This document shows, in pieces, positions 1-9,861 of a stretch of DNA of 64,000 nt (positions are counted from its first letter, which is position 1; each line of letters opens with the position of its first letter). The stretch spans positions 57,454-121,453 of the forward strand of contig JBBDIG010000033.1 of assembly GCA_040880525.1 (NCBI GenBank). Reading direction: 5' to 3'. This stretch comes from Bacteroidia bacterium (lineage in GTDB: Bacteria > Bacteroidota > Bacteroidia > CAILMK01 > JBBDIG01). The translations under genes were made by a program, and so were the position numbers. Under the pieces are notes generated by a model, which ran no database searches, was not told the DNA's origin, and saw only the letters and a list, made by a program, of their open reading frames with translations.

Positions 1-1919
1 TGAACGGCATAAGGGCAGCATTCCTGAATTCCACATTAACGTTGAGTCAGCAACAAAAGGTAATGCAGTACCTCCGCCAGGGCGATTTTAAGCTGCTGTA
101 CATTGCGCCCGAAAAGCTTTTTGCTGATGGCGGCTCTTTCCTCAGGTTTCTTTCCGAATTGAATATATCGCTCTTTGCTATTGACGAGGCTCATTGTATT
201 TCGCAATGGGGCCATGATTTCCGGCCTGAATACCGGCAGCTTTCAGAATTAAAAAAACAGTTTCCGAAGGTCCCGGTGATTGCACTTACGGCTACTGCTG
301 ACGACATTACCCGGAAAGACATTCTTGACAAGCTGGAACTAAAGCAGCCGAAAATGTTCGTCTCAAGTTTTAACCGACCAAACATCCACTACTTTGTGGA
401 GGCAAAGGTTCAGCAGGACGGAAAAATGCGGGCTTTTCTGGAACGTCATAAAAACGATTCCGGCATAATTTACTGCCTTAGCCGAAACAGCACGGAAACG
501 CTTGCGGCCGACCTTCAGGATGAAGGTTTCAGCGCGCTGCCCTACCATGCAGGATTGGACCGTGAAGTGCGGGAGCGGCACCAGGAAATGTTTCAGCGTG
601 ATGAGGTGCTGATCATCGTGGCCACCATTGCATTTGGGATGGGAATTGACAAAAGCAATGTTCGTTACGTGATTCATGCTGATCTGCCAAAAAATATTGA
701 AGGCTATTATCAGGAAACCGGCAGGGCGGGGCGCGATGGCCTCAAGAGCGAAGTCCTTCTGTTTTATTCGGGAGCCGATGTAATGAAACTGAAGCGATTC
801 GCCACCGTGGAAGACAACCTCCAGCAAACGGAAATAATGCTGCGCAAACTCGACCAGATGTCGGCCTACTGCCAGTCTTTTACCTGCCGCAGAAAGTTCT
901 TGTTGAATTATTTTAATGAGGAACATCCGGACGAATGCGGTTCCTGTGATATCTGCCTGCGTGAAACTGAGAAGTTCGATGGGACGGTCATCGCGCAAAA
1001 AGCCCTCTCGGCAGTGGCACGGCTGGAGGAGCGGTTTGGGATCGGCTATGTTATCCTCTTCCTGCGCGGTTCGGGCAGCCAAAAGATTTGGGAACGCCAC
1101 AAAAAACTGCAAACTTTTGGGGTGGGAAAAGACATTGCTGATAAAGACTGGAAGCGATATTTCCATGAGCTGGTTTCACTTGGCTATTTACAACAGCATC
1201 AGCAAGATACCTACAACATTATCAAGCTCACAGAGAGAAGCTGGGAAGTGCTGAAAGGCAGGAAAAAAGTGAAGCTCACCCAATCAGAGACGATGGCCGA
1301 GGCAGTATCAGCACAGGAGCAATACGATGAAGAACTTTTCCGGCAGTTGCGGGATTTGAGGAAGGAACTGGCCGCTGAAGCGGGCGTTCCGGCCTACGTG
1401 GTGCTTAACGACAGCACCCTCGCAGAAATGGCCACCTACTACCCACAGGAAACTCAGCAACTGGAAGCGATCACCGGCTTTAGCGTCAACAAGGTCAATA
1501 AATACGGAGCAGCTTTTCTGAAGGTGATGCGAGCGTATTGCGCTGAAAAAAACATACAGCCACGGGAGCGCAGGCTGAAAGTAAAAGTACGCAGAAAAAG
1601 GCAGGCTGCATCCAATGGTGAAAGCACAGCCGCCATTAGCTACCGGCTGTTTACTGCGGGCAAATCCATAGCGCAGATTGCTGCGGAACGCGAACTAAGG
1701 GATACCACCATTTTTGGCCATTTGGCACAGGCAGTAGAAGAGGGATTGCTGGACGTGGACGCACTTGTCCCGAAAGAAAAGATAGATATCATTGAGAAGG
1801 CCCTCCTTGAACATGGACAGGAGCGGATGGCCCCGGTGAAAGAGGCTTTGGGCGATGATTTTAGCTATGGTGAGATAAGGGCAGTGGCAAGCTGGCTGGT
1901 GGGGAAGGCCAAAGTTTAA
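1..1919 (+). CDS. recQ: ATP-dependent DNA helicase RecQ (5' end cut off by window)
   Basis: 3'-5' superfamily 2 DNA helicase acting in recombination and fork repair. The frame is open from base 3 and reads [17 protein letters not shown], a usual internal RecQ stretch, so the gene begins left of the window; the TTG at 42 is not the start. The Walker A part is therefore missing here. Visible in order: DEAH box (about 183-194), the TATA motif [13 protein letters not shown] motif VI (about 711-740), the zinc-binding cysteines of the RQC domain (CRRKF, then CGSCDIC, about 886-957), an RQC winged helix, an HRDC-like region (about 1310-1550) and a C-terminal helix-turn-helix extension seen in long RecQ proteins. 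No neighbour on the same strand suggests an operon. Confidence 0.96.
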   Translation, partial: NGIRAAFLNSTLTLSQQQKVMQYLRQGDFKLLYIAPEKLFADGGSFLRFLSELNISLFAIDEAHCISQWGHDFRPEYRQLSELKKQFPKVPVIALTATADDITRKDILDKLELKQPKMFVSSFNRPNIHYFVEAKVQQDGKMRAFLERHKNDSGIIYCLSRNSTETLAADLQDEGFSALPYHAGLDREVRERHQEMFQRDEVLIIVATIAFGMGIDKSNVRYVIHADLPKNIEGYYQETGRAGRDGLKSEVLLFYSGADVMKLKRFATVEDNLQQTEIMLRKLDQMSAYCQSFTCRRKFLLNYFNEEHPDECGSCDICLRETEKFDGTVIAQKALSAVARLEERFGIGYVILFLRGSGSQKIWERHKKLQTFGVGKDIADKDWKRYFHELVSLGYLQQHQQDTYNIIKLTERSWEVLKGRKKVKLTQSETMAEAVSAQEQYDEELFRQLRDLRKELAAEAGVPAYVVLNDSTLAEMATYYPQETQQLEAITGFSVNKVNKYGAAFLKVMRAYCAEKNIQPRERRLKVKVRRKRQAASNGESTAAISYRLFTAGKSIAQIAAERELRDTTIFGHLAQAVEEGLLDVDALVPKEKIDIIEKALLEHGQERMAPVKEALGDDFSYGEIRAVASWLVGKAKV

Positions 1920-2181
1920 ACCTTACCCTATGGAGCAGGGCGGGCGCGGTTAAAAGGAAATTCCAGCATAACATTTTGGGTACCTTTCCATTAAAATACC
2001 AGTAGAATCATAAAAGATGGAATACCTATTTTTTTATATATGAAATATCATCAATTAAACATTAGGAGATGGGATAAACACAATGATTTGGATAAGGATT
2101 ATTCCGAGTACATTTTATTGCGTAAATTTCGATTTCTCTTTAAAAATTATAATTTTACGTTTTAACAAAAAAATAAAAATT

Positions 2182-3969
2182 ATGATTAGTGCAAATCTAC
2201 AGGGACTAATTAGGGTAACATCAATTTTAATTTTTTGCCTGGCTTTTACTGGTTCAGGCTACTCTCAAAACATACTGTGGGAGAAAAATTATGGGGGTAG
2301 CTCTTCCGAAAATATCAAGTTCATACAACAGACACCGGATGGCGGATACATTGCAGCAGGGGAATCTGCATCCAACGATATAGATGTTTCAAGGAATTAT
2401 GGTTCGAATGATTATTGGGTAGTGAAGCTCGACAGCTCCCTGACCATCGAATGGGAACAAAATTACGGTGGTAGCAACAATGATATCGTTGGTTCGTTGA
2501 CGCAATCCAGTGATGGAGGTTATGTAATTGCCGGGGAATCAAGGTCTAGTAGCCATGATGTTTCAGGGAATTTTGGATTTTCAGACTATTGGGTCATAAA
2601 AATCGACTCCTCGGGATCCATTCAATGGGAGCAAAACTACGGAGGCAGTTTTTTTGATCACGCGGCCGATATACAATTAACTAATGACGGAGGCTATGTG
2701 GTAGCAGGTAATTCCAGGTCCTCCTCAGACGATGTCTCAAATAATTACGGAAACAGGGACTATTGGGTCGTAAAATTGGATAGCGTTGGGGGCATTGACT
2801 GGGAGCAAAATTATGGAGGCAGTGGGGAAGACCATGCAGAATCTATCATTCAGGCTATTGACGGAGGCTATGTAGTGGCTGGATGGACTTCGTCCAGTGA
2901 TACAAATGTTTCGGCAAACTACGGACAAACTGATTATTGGATCGCAAAGCTGGATAGTTCAGGGAATCTGGAATGGGAGCAGAACTACGGGGGCAGTCAA
3001 TCCGAAATTGCTTACGAAATCCGTCAAACGATGGACGGAGGCTATATAATGGCTGGACATTCAATATCATCCGATAATGATGTTTCGGGAAACCACGGGA
3101 ATTTTGATTATTGGGTAGTGAAAATAAGTGACTCGGGAATTATTGAATGGGAGCAAAATTATGGGGGATTTGATATAGATAATCTTCATTCGGTTGCGCA
3201 GTCAGCAGATGGAGGTTATATATTGGCCGGGCGTTCTTCTTCCAATAGTAATGATGTTTCCGGAAATTACGGGGGCAGCGATATTTGGATCGTTAAACTG
3301 GATGATGCCGGCTCCATCCAATGGGAAAAGAATTATGGTGGATCTGATGATGATGAAGCCTATTCAATTCAGCAAACAATAGAAGGGAATTATATAGTTG
3401 CAGGAAGGTCCAGGTCCGATGACTTTGACGTATCAGGGAATAATGGTACCAGGGATATATGGGTATTCATTCTGGAAGATACAACAACCGGTTGTACCAT
3501 AGATACTTCCGTAAGCCAGAATAACAATATGCTTACAGCAAATGCATCCGGAGCAACATATCAGTGGGTGGATTGCGAGCTGGACTATAATCCTATCACC
3601 GGAGAAAATAATCAATCCTTTACGGCTCCTGCAAATGGGGAATATGCAGTAATAATAACTGATAGCACATGTACCGATACTTCCGCATGCTTTACCATAA
3701 CCGGGGTAGGTATTGAAGATGGCGCCAACTCCCTGGGAATAACAGTTTATCCAAACCCTACCGAGGGTAAGATCACCGTAGATCATAACGCTGAACAAGG
3801 TCAGGTGGAAATCAGGATAACGAATTCTTTGGGTCAGGTTGTCAGTGAAAATATATTCGTGAGCCCCGGTATATATGATATCGAATTAGCAGGACAAAGT
3901 GGAATATATTTCATTCATATTTCAAATGAAAAAAGTGAGAGAACAACAATAAAGGTTTTTAAGCAGTAA
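2182..3969 (+). CDS. Secreted seven-repeat (probable beta-propeller) protein with T9SS type A sorting domain
   Basis: Predicted cell-surface or secreted protein of 595 residues; function unknown. I take the ATG at 2182 rather than the in-frame ATG at 2083, because 2182 is directly followed by a signal peptide (hydrophobic LIFCLAF, ending near GYSQ) and preceded by an A-rich stretch. After the signal come seven repeats of exactly 58 residues, each starting WE(Q/K)NYGG and carrying DGGY..AG, DVS.N(Y/F)G and D(Y/I)W(V/I).K. Then follows an Ig-like segment with paired cysteines (about nt 3490-3710), and a C-terminal sorting domain with YPNPTEG, GIYFIHISNE and a basic end. Seven repeats of this size suit a seven-bladed propeller; that is inference. 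The next gene downstream encodes a related repeat protein. Confidence 0.88.
   Translation: MISANLQGLIRVTSILIFCLAFTGSGYSQNILWEKNYGGSSSENIKFIQQTPDGGYIAAGESASNDIDVSRNYGSNDYWVVKLDSSLTIEWEQNYGGSNNDIVGSLTQSSDGGYVIAGESRSSSHDVSGNFGFSDYWVIKIDSSGSIQWEQNYGGSFFDHAADIQLTNDGGYVVAGNSRSSSDDVSNNYGNRDYWVVKLDSVGGIDWEQNYGGSGEDHAESIIQAIDGGYVVAGWTSSSDTNVSANYGQTDYWIAKLDSSGNLEWEQNYGGSQSEIAYEIRQTMDGGYIMAGHSISSDNDVSGNHGNFDYWVVKISDSGIIEWEQNYGGFDIDNLHSVAQSADGGYILAGRSSSNSNDVSGNYGGSDIWIVKLDDAGSIQWEKNYGGSDDDEAYSIQQTIEGNYIVAGRSRSDDFDVSGNNGTRDIWVFILEDTTTGCTIDTSVSQNNNMLTANASGATYQWVDCELDYNPITGENNQSFTAPANGEYAVIITDSTCTDTSACFTITGVGIEDGANSLGITVYPNPTEGKITVDHNAEQGQVEIRITNSLGQVVSENIFVSPGIYDIELAGQSGIYFIHISNEKSERTTIKVFKQ
2278..3495 (+). 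repeat. Seven in-register 174-bp coding repeats
   Basis: The WE(Q/K)NYGG codons begin at 2278, 2452, 2626, 2800, 2974, 3148 and 3322, always exactly 174 bp apart, with no insertion or deletion. The first and last units start with WEK, the others with WEQ. DNA identity between units is lower than protein identity. Confidence 0.93.
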
Positions 3970-4141
3970 GATACTTATCCTCATTTATCTTATCTCAGCC
4001 GGGGCCAGGTTCACCACAAACTTCGGCAAAATGCCTCGAAACATAGTCGTCACCGGGCATAGCCGGGCGACTGAGGGGGGGGCGATGGCAATGCCATTAA
4101 AAAAGTGATGATTAACCGCCAGTGATGAAGATTATTTCTTC

Positions 4142-4262
4142 TGTCATTCCTGCGAAGGCAGGAATCTCCTACGCTGGGAGAGTGCTTAATCTGGGGCAAA
4201 AGTCCGGTACGCTGGTCGGGGGATTCCGGACATTTCGTGAAAAACGAAATTCCGGAATGACA
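4142..4262. mobile_element. Miniature inverted-repeat element, copy 1
   Basis: A 121-bp unit beginning TGTCATTCC and ending GGAATGACA, which are perfect reverse complements. Just inside the left end is the palindrome ATTCCTGC-GAAG-GCAGGAAT (4147-4166). Near the right end is a second strong hairpin, 4223-4258: ATTCCGGA / TCCGGAAT outside and ATTTCGT / ACGAAAT inside. It has no coding capacity. The 'ATTCCTGCGAAGGCAGGAAT' core is a repeat core I know from many environmental bacterial genomes; its spread in this genome cannot be judged from one window. Confidence 0.7.
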
Positions 4263-4289
4263 ATGTGTGTGAGGTCGTTTTCTCATTTC

Positions 4290-4395
4290 TTGTCATTCCT
4301 GCGAAGGCAGGAATCTCCTGCGCCAAGAGACTTTGCACGGGAAACAAAACGTCCGGCTATTCAAGTGGGGAATGACGGTGTGGTGGGAATGACAA
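4290..4395. mobile_element. Miniature inverted-repeat element, copy 2
   Basis: A 106-bp unit with ends TTGTCATTCC and GGAATGACAA, and the same left-hand core as copy 1 (TCATTCCTGCGAAGGCAGG, then AATCTCCT). The interior differs from copy 1, and a second GGAATGAC (about 4370-4377) lies just inside the right end. The copies are in the same orientation, 27 bp apart. Confidence 0.68.
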
Positions 4396-4570
4396 TATCA
4401 TTGAATGGCAGATTCTTCAGGGCCTATGAATTTGTTGTTCAAAGCGGCTACTCCACTACACAAGCCTGCGGTGATGTACCAGGCCGTCAACAGCGATCCT
4501 GACGGAATAATTATTTGCCTAAATTATAAATCAAAAAAATGGAATTAAATGCTGAATGCTTAAATATTGG

Positions 4571-4578
4571 TAATTTTG
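4571..4578 (+). promoter_or_regulatory. Bacteroidota -7 element TAATTTTG
   Basis: Matches TAnnTTTG and lies 43 bp before the ATG at 4622. No convincing -33 TTG at the right distance. Confidence 0.45.
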
Positions 4579-4621
4579 ATCAATCATTTAATTAAATCAT
4601 TTACATTTTAATATTATTTTA

Positions 4622-6037
4622 ATGAAACATTTAATAACTGTTTTCCTGAGCCTGACGATCTTATATACAGCAAACACCCAGTCAGTGATTTTTGAGAAGT
4701 CGTATGACTTCGGGGATTTGATTTTCTGTACCTCTATAATTGGGACTGATGATGGGGGATTTCTGATAACCGGGGACAGACGGAAGCCTGATCAGACTTT
4801 CACGAATATCCTGATAAAAACTGAGGAGCATGGTGACACCCTCTGGACTAAGGAACTTAAATACTATTCTGAATTCTATACAAGCAAAATTATCAAAGCT
4901 CAGGATGGCTCCTACACATTTTGTGGAACGATCAGGAAAACCCACTCATCATCAGAAGATGTATATGTGGCGAATTTTGACCAGGATGGAAACCTGAACT
5001 GGGACAATGCGTTTTCAATAGGTTTTGGAACGTTCATGGGTATGGGCATACGTGAATTAAAAGCTGGTGGGTATATCCTCTCCGTGGGTTCACCACCTGT
5101 TACTCCGGGCTCAGCGGATGCTGGTTTTCTGGTTAAACTGAACGCTGCCGGAGACACTCTCTGGACCCGCAGGTTCGATGCTATTCCACCTAAAAATTAC
5201 TTTTTACCGGTTGATGTAGTTGAAACCAGCGATGGAGGATTCGTAATGGGAGGTAGCAGCGGTCAGGCCTTGCGTCTGATCAAAACCAACAGTAATGGAA
5301 AATTGCAATGGAACAAACATTATGATCATATAAGTGCAGATGCTGCTTCAATCGTGGAAGACAGCAACGGGGATCTGATTATCTGTTCCGTAACCGATTC
5401 CATTGATACCACGGGTAATGATATTTATTTGTTTCGTGTTAATAACGAGGGTGAAATGATATGGAATAAAATAATTGGAGATTCCGGGGATGATTATGGA
5501 TTTAAAATTATACAAGATGCCAAAGACAACGGATTTATAATAACCGGGATGCGTACGCCTGATACTTCAACTGCTTCATATATTTATTTTGCAAAATTAG
5601 ATGGAGGTGGCAATATTAAATGTGAAAATACCTTCGGGCCGCCAAATTCATTAGGGTTTGATATTACACCAACTTCTGATGGGAATTTGATGATAATCGG
5701 TTTTAAGAATTTATTTTCAGTTCCTGATGTAAATAAAATATTTATAGCAAAGATTTCCAATTGCGAAATTTCACGAATGGAAGAAAGGCAGAGATTCAAT
5801 ACCCTGGACATTTTTCCAAATCCTGTAGCTGAAAACATGCAAGTGAACCTTCCGGAGGGCAATGGCAATTTAAAGCTAGAAATATCAGATGCCAGGGGAA
5901 AAGTTTTAAAAGTGCAGGAATTAAATTCTTCAAATTCCACTGTTTCAATACGGAATTTGCCGGAGGGTATTTATTTCCTCAAAGCGCATACACGCAAAGG
6001 TGAAGTGTTTACCAACAAGATAGTGATCCGGAAATAA
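4622..6037 (+). CDS. Secreted propeller-like repeat protein with T9SS type A sorting domain
   Basis: Predicted exported protein of 471 residues; function unknown. It has a signal peptide (MKHLITVFLSLTILYTANTQ). The body contains degenerate repeats of the kind DGG(F/Y)..(T/S)G followed by a lysine strand and GDTLW or G(N/K)L.W, as in the protein encoded at 2182, but with drifting spacing. The C-terminus (about residues 395-471) is a T9SS type A sorting domain: DIFPNPVAENMQVNLP, LEISDARGKVL, LPEGIYFLKA and KIVIRK. The two neighbouring genes probably arose from one family; this one has lost the exact repeat register. It converges on the large outer-membrane gene, with a 55-bp gap. Confidence 0.88.
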   Translation: MKHLITVFLSLTILYTANTQSVIFEKSYDFGDLIFCTSIIGTDDGGFLITGDRRKPDQTFTNILIKTEEHGDTLWTKELKYYSEFYTSKIIKAQDGSYTFCGTIRKTHSSSEDVYVANFDQDGNLNWDNAFSIGFGTFMGMGIRELKAGGYILSVGSPPVTPGSADAGFLVKLNAAGDTLWTRRFDAIPPKNYFLPVDVVETSDGGFVMGGSSGQALRLIKTNSNGKLQWNKHYDHISADAASIVEDSNGDLIICSVTDSIDTTGNDIYLFRVNNEGEMIWNKIIGDSGDDYGFKIIQDAKDNGFIITGMRTPDTSTASYIYFAKLDGGGNIKCENTFGPPNSLGFDITPTSDGNLMIIGFKNLFSVPDVNKIFIAKISNCEISRMEERQRFNTLDIFPNPVAENMQVNLPEGNGNLKLEISDARGKVLKVQELNSSNSTVSIRNLPEGIYFLKAHTRKGEVFTNKIVIRK

Positions 6038-6092
6038 GGAATTAAAAAAAGGACCGGAATTTTTATTTTAATAAACAGAAAAAACAAATGCG

Positions 6093-9000
6093 CTAAAAGA
6101 GCCACCTGACGCTCATCCTACCGGTATGCACCGTTTTTGAATCCTCAGATTTCCTGCCTTCGTAATTCAGGCTCATATCAAGACTTTCGCCAAGCCTGCG
6201 GTTGTAGAGTACGTTCCAGGTGGCATTGTTCCCGGGCAGCAGTCCCTGCAACATTTCCGCTCCCACCTGGCTATTGGGTATTCCGTTAAAATTAATACGG
6301 ATGTAGCTGATTCGTACATTCAGGCTGCTCTTGGTCACTACATTCCACGTTACCTCGTTCTCCACCTCGTGGCGGATAAACTGCTCTGGCCCCAGGAGGT
6401 TTTCCTGATCGCTGTAACGATACGTGAGCGATTCGCGGAATGCACCTGACGGCTGAAGGGTAAACTTACTTTCCACATTCTGTCCCTCAATCTTGTACTG
6501 GCCTTCCGGGGCAAAGTCCGATTCGAAGGAACGCAGGTCCTGCGATAGTTTGGGTTGCCAGGTAATTTTCCTGGAGATATTGTAGCGCACGTTCAGTATC
6601 AACTGGTTCAGGGTGCGTGTATCAAATCCATTGATGAGCAGAGTCTTGCCCTTGTTGCTGAGGCCGGTAAGGTCGGCAGCCAGTTTGCGGCCACTACGGT
6701 TGTAATATAGCGTGTTGCGTATCTGCGACCGGATGCTGATGAGGCTGGTATCGCTTACTTGCAGGTACAGTGGATTGAATTGTTGCAGATTCTGTTCATC
6801 GAGTGTTTTCCGGTCAATCAGCAAATTTGCCTGGTTGCTGAATAACGCAACTTTTCCGCGAATGCCCTTTTTGAGCTTCCATTTAGCAGCCGGTTCTATC
6901 CGGATGGATTGGTTGAATTCATTGTGGAAAGAGCGGATGTAGTCATTCGTAGGCAGCGTAAAACGAATATACTCCGCCTGGTCCTGGAAATTTGCCACAC
7001 GAAATTCGTTCAGTTGTTCCTGGCGATCATTATTATAATCTTCCCAAATATATTCGCCCTGGCCCTTGTCCACTTTTTTATAATAAAACTCCTTTTTCAT
7101 TTCCTGCCCGGTTTCTATTTGATAATAGGAGGAAGTTGTAACGAAGCCTTTAAAAAATGCGATGTTGTATTCAATGCGGCTAAGAACCGATTGCTCCGGT
7201 TCCAGTGTAGTTAATGTATCATTTAAAATATCTATTTGGCGCATGTTCAGGTTCAGCCGCAACTGCCGGTTGGGGTTTTTTTCAAATGCCATTAAGAAAT
7301 TGATATTATGGCTGCGCGTACCTTGAACAAATGATTGCAAAACGGGAAAATAATCCCTACGTTGCGTGTAGCCCATACGAAAGGAATTTTGAGCGGTATC
7401 ATGCGATTGCATAAATGCCTCCCATTCATTGTAGCGGAAACTGGTTGTATCCAGTATTTCTGAATCAAGAGATTGGTAGATGGAAACCTCGCGTTCGCCA
7501 CGGGCACCCAGTACAATACGTGAGACAGGCCGCTTTACTTCCAGGCGCTGCACCAGAAACCGGTTTTCCTGCGGGGTAGCCGGCAAACCCTGATCAACCA
7601 GAGTAAGCTTATGTTCGGTAGCCACATCGAATTTCTTCCAGTTGACGTTGCCTCCGAGTATGTGGTCGTTCCCAAAAAACTGGTCGCCCCGGATGAAGGC
7701 TGCTGCCCGGTATCGCAGGATCAGGCTGTCCTTCAGGTTTGCCACCAGGCTCAGTGATCCGAGATGCTCGGGAACCTCTGGTTCGGCATCCGTATTCTGG
7801 CCTCGCTGGCGGTTCCAGGTACGCTCAAACTCCACGTCACGGTATCTTTCCACGAAACTGAAATCCTGGGAAACGTATTCGTATTCGGCTCGTGCAGTCA
7901 GGCCCCAGTTGCCAAACCGCTGTAGTTTCTGAGCAAAAGCCTTGGAACCGATTCCGCCATTATTCTGGTCACCAAACGGGCTGAAGGTATTCTGATCGTT
8001 TTGTGAAATCGCCAGTTCAATCCCGGCTTCTGTTCCTTCGCTGGGCATAAATCGCGTGCTGAAGGTGGCCAGTTGCTGCTTTACGGGCGCAATCAGCCGT
8101 ACGACTGGCTCGTAGTTTCCCTGCGGAATTCCATCCTGTGGCTGCACCCACCGGAATACTTTTCCATTGGTTACATCCGTGGTAAGTATATAATTTCCCC
8201 GGTTTGCCCCCACCTCGCTAAAACTAAGTACGAAGTGGGCATTTTCAGGATTTTGAGAAAACACAAACACATCCTGATAACCCAGCGTATCAATTTTTTT
8301 GTACTGGATAAATTCATCGCTGTAGCCCACACTGTCAGCCGATGATACAAAGGCATCCATTAAATTATCGCCAGCTTCCCGCAGCACTACTTTATCTGAA
8401 TCGCTCAGATCAATAAACACCGGTTGGTTTTTATGATCTTGCTCCGAATAAAAGGAAGCATTGAAATTCCATTTTTTGGTGGCGTAGTTTGCTCCGCCAT
8501 GTACAATGGAGCGCACATAATTGCGGTCAGCATACTGAAATTCCACCACTATGCGGCTGAAGGCCTTTATAGGGCGGTTGGGCGTAAACCGGATCTCCGC
8601 TGAGTTATAGTCAATCACGTAATCATTTTGCTCTCCGCGTTGTAGTGCAATGCCGTTAAGAAAAACCTGCTCCGTTCCTGCCACTATTATGACGAACTGT
8701 TCCCCATCATTTCCGCGAAGACGGTAAGGACCCTGGTTACCTTCAATTCCTTCGAAAACATTTCGGGCATATTTTCCACGTGATATGGCAAGGTCTGCAT
8801 CAGTGGTGAGAATGGCCGAATCCTGCGGCTCCCGCTTCAGATCGAATGAAATGCCCTGAGATTTCTTAGCAAATCGCATAAAATAATTGTCGGGGTCATT
8901 AATAAAATCATAATCCCCGATTATCACCTGTTCCTGCTTTGTCTTCAACTTAATATACACCCGGTCAAAATCCTGGATCTGAGCTGTGTTTCCTTCCGGC

Positions 9001-9611
9001 TGTATTGGAATGTTCTGGTCGCTCAATGCAGCGGTAATCTCCACATCCTCGCTAAGCTTCCCGGAGATCTGCAAATCCAGATTGGAATTCAGTACCAGAT
9101 CCTGATTATTTCCGAAGGACACCCCCCGGCTGATGCTGCCACTCTTGTTCAGTCCATCTCCGCCAAAAACCGTTTCCGCCTCTAATTTTGGACGGTAAGT
9201 GTAAGGTTTGAAATTGGGATCATACCTGCGATTAATTAAGGACATGTCCTTGGTAAAGTGGGGTTTAGCAAAATTCAGCGGATAAACCCGGTAGTGAGCT
9301 GTTACCGTGTCAGATTCTGGTATTTGATTCCATATTATGAGGCCCTCCTGCCAATGCAATTGGAAAGCAGCCGAATCAATAGTATCGCCCGCCAGGGTAG
9401 AGAGGGCAAGGCTTCCGGGAAAAATGCTCAGCGTATCCAGAATCAGGGTATCACCTGCGAGGGGCAATATTCTTTCCCGTTTATTGCTCAAAGGTTCCTG
9501 GGCATACACTTCCGGGACAGCGACCACCAGAAAAAGCAGCAGCCGGCACAGACCGGTCAGGACTGGCAAAAAGGTATATGTATTAGGAAATTGAATAGAC
9601 GTGGAAATCAA
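6093..9611 (-). CDS. Large outer-membrane beta-barrel protein, conserved Bacteroidota family
   Basis: Predicted outer-membrane protein of 1172 residues. The start is a TTG at 9611: an in-frame TAG lies just upstream and no ATG occurs before about residue 125, while a hydrophobic signal segment (LLLFLVVAVPEVYAQ) ends near residue 38. The N-terminal part has beta-sandwich-like sequence (residues 50-130), then GSISRGVSFGNNQD (about 157-170), a motif I recall from large Bacteroidota surface proteins that resemble parts of SprA. The rest alternates aromatic and polar residues as in a barrel, and it ends VRWLF, a terminal phenylalanine typical of BAM substrates. Function unknown; it might be a transporter or a translocon-like barrel, but nothing in the neighbours settles this. 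Confidence 0.75.
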   Translation of the reverse strand: MISTSIQFPNTYTFLPVLTGLCRLLLFLVVAVPEVYAQEPLSNKRERILPLAGDTLILDTLSIFPGSLALSTLAGDTIDSAAFQLHWQEGLIIWNQIPESDTVTAHYRVYPLNFAKPHFTKDMSLINRRYDPNFKPYTYRPKLEAETVFGGDGLNKSGSISRGVSFGNNQDLVLNSNLDLQISGKLSEDVEITAALSDQNIPIQPEGNTAQIQDFDRVYIKLKTKQEQVIIGDYDFINDPDNYFMRFAKKSQGISFDLKREPQDSAILTTDADLAISRGKYARNVFEGIEGNQGPYRLRGNDGEQFVIIVAGTEQVFLNGIALQRGEQNDYVIDYNSAEIRFTPNRPIKAFSRIVVEFQYADRNYVRSIVHGGANYATKKWNFNASFYSEQDHKNQPVFIDLSDSDKVVLREAGDNLMDAFVSSADSVGYSDEFIQYKKIDTLGYQDVFVFSQNPENAHFVLSFSEVGANRGNYILTTDVTNGKVFRWVQPQDGIPQGNYEPVVRLIAPVKQQLATFSTRFMPSEGTEAGIELAISQNDQNTFSPFGDQNNGGIGSKAFAQKLQRFGNWGLTARAEYEYVSQDFSFVERYRDVEFERTWNRQRGQNTDAEPEVPEHLGSLSLVANLKDSLILRYRAAAFIRGDQFFGNDHILGGNVNWKKFDVATEHKLTLVDQGLPATPQENRFLVQRLEVKRPVSRIVLGARGEREVSIYQSLDSEILDTTSFRYNEWEAFMQSHDTAQNSFRMGYTQRRDYFPVLQSFVQGTRSHNINFLMAFEKNPNRQLRLNLNMRQIDILNDTLTTLEPEQSVLSRIEYNIAFFKGFVTTSSYYQIETGQEMKKEFYYKKVDKGQGEYIWEDYNNDRQEQLNEFRVANFQDQAEYIRFTLPTNDYIRSFHNEFNQSIRIEPAAKWKLKKGIRGKVALFSNQANLLIDRKTLDEQNLQQFNPLYLQVSDTSLISIRSQIRNTLYYNRSGRKLAADLTGLSNKGKTLLINGFDTRTLNQLILNVRYNISRKITWQPKLSQDLRSFESDFAPEGQYKIEGQNVESKFTLQPSGAFRESLTYRYSDQENLLGPEQFIRHEVENEVTWNVVTKSSLNVRISYIRINFNGIPNSQVGAEMLQGLLPGNNATWNVLYNRRLGESLDMSLNYEGRKSEDSKTVHTGRMSVRWLF

Positions 9612-9861
9612 GCCGGTGAGTAATGGTAAAAACTATTCCTCTTTTTAATGTGAAATGTAAGACTGGTGCTGAATAAAGGCCTTTTTTTCAATAAACAGGG
9701 TTTTGCGCTAAAATTTCAGTTTCAACTAAACCTTTGTAATCCTTTAGTGCCACGGCTGTTTTTTATGCCCTGGACAGGTACCGGAGTTGGATTTTAAAAT
9801 CAATCAAAACAATCCCACTGTATGCGGTTTTGGAATTCAAATATTAAGAAAAGAAAAAGCT

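Larger units (their letters stand above)
3970..4621. other. 652-bp spacer with miniature inverted-repeat elements
   Basis: There is no credible gene here. From about 4045 to 4082 the sequence is G+C-rich (CCGGGC twice, then a run of eight G at 4075-4082). From 4142 to 4395 lie two elements with inverted ends, annotated separately. From 4500 it becomes AT-rich and leads into the promoter region of the next gene. Confidence 0.8.

Noticed and set aside
42..44. TTG as the start of recQ
   Set aside because: The frame continues to the left edge with typical RecQ residues and the Walker A part is missing, so the gene is cut by the window.
363..1166. 267-codon frame opposite recQ
   Set aside because: Antisense shadow of a conserved helicase.
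2278..3495. CRISPR array from the regular 174-bp repeats
   Set aside because: The repeats are coding, in frame and degenerate at DNA level, with no spacer structure.
4122..4502. 126-codon open frame in the spacer
   Set aside because: It is a translation of the inverted-repeat elements (SVIPAKAGISYAG text), a well-known false protein.
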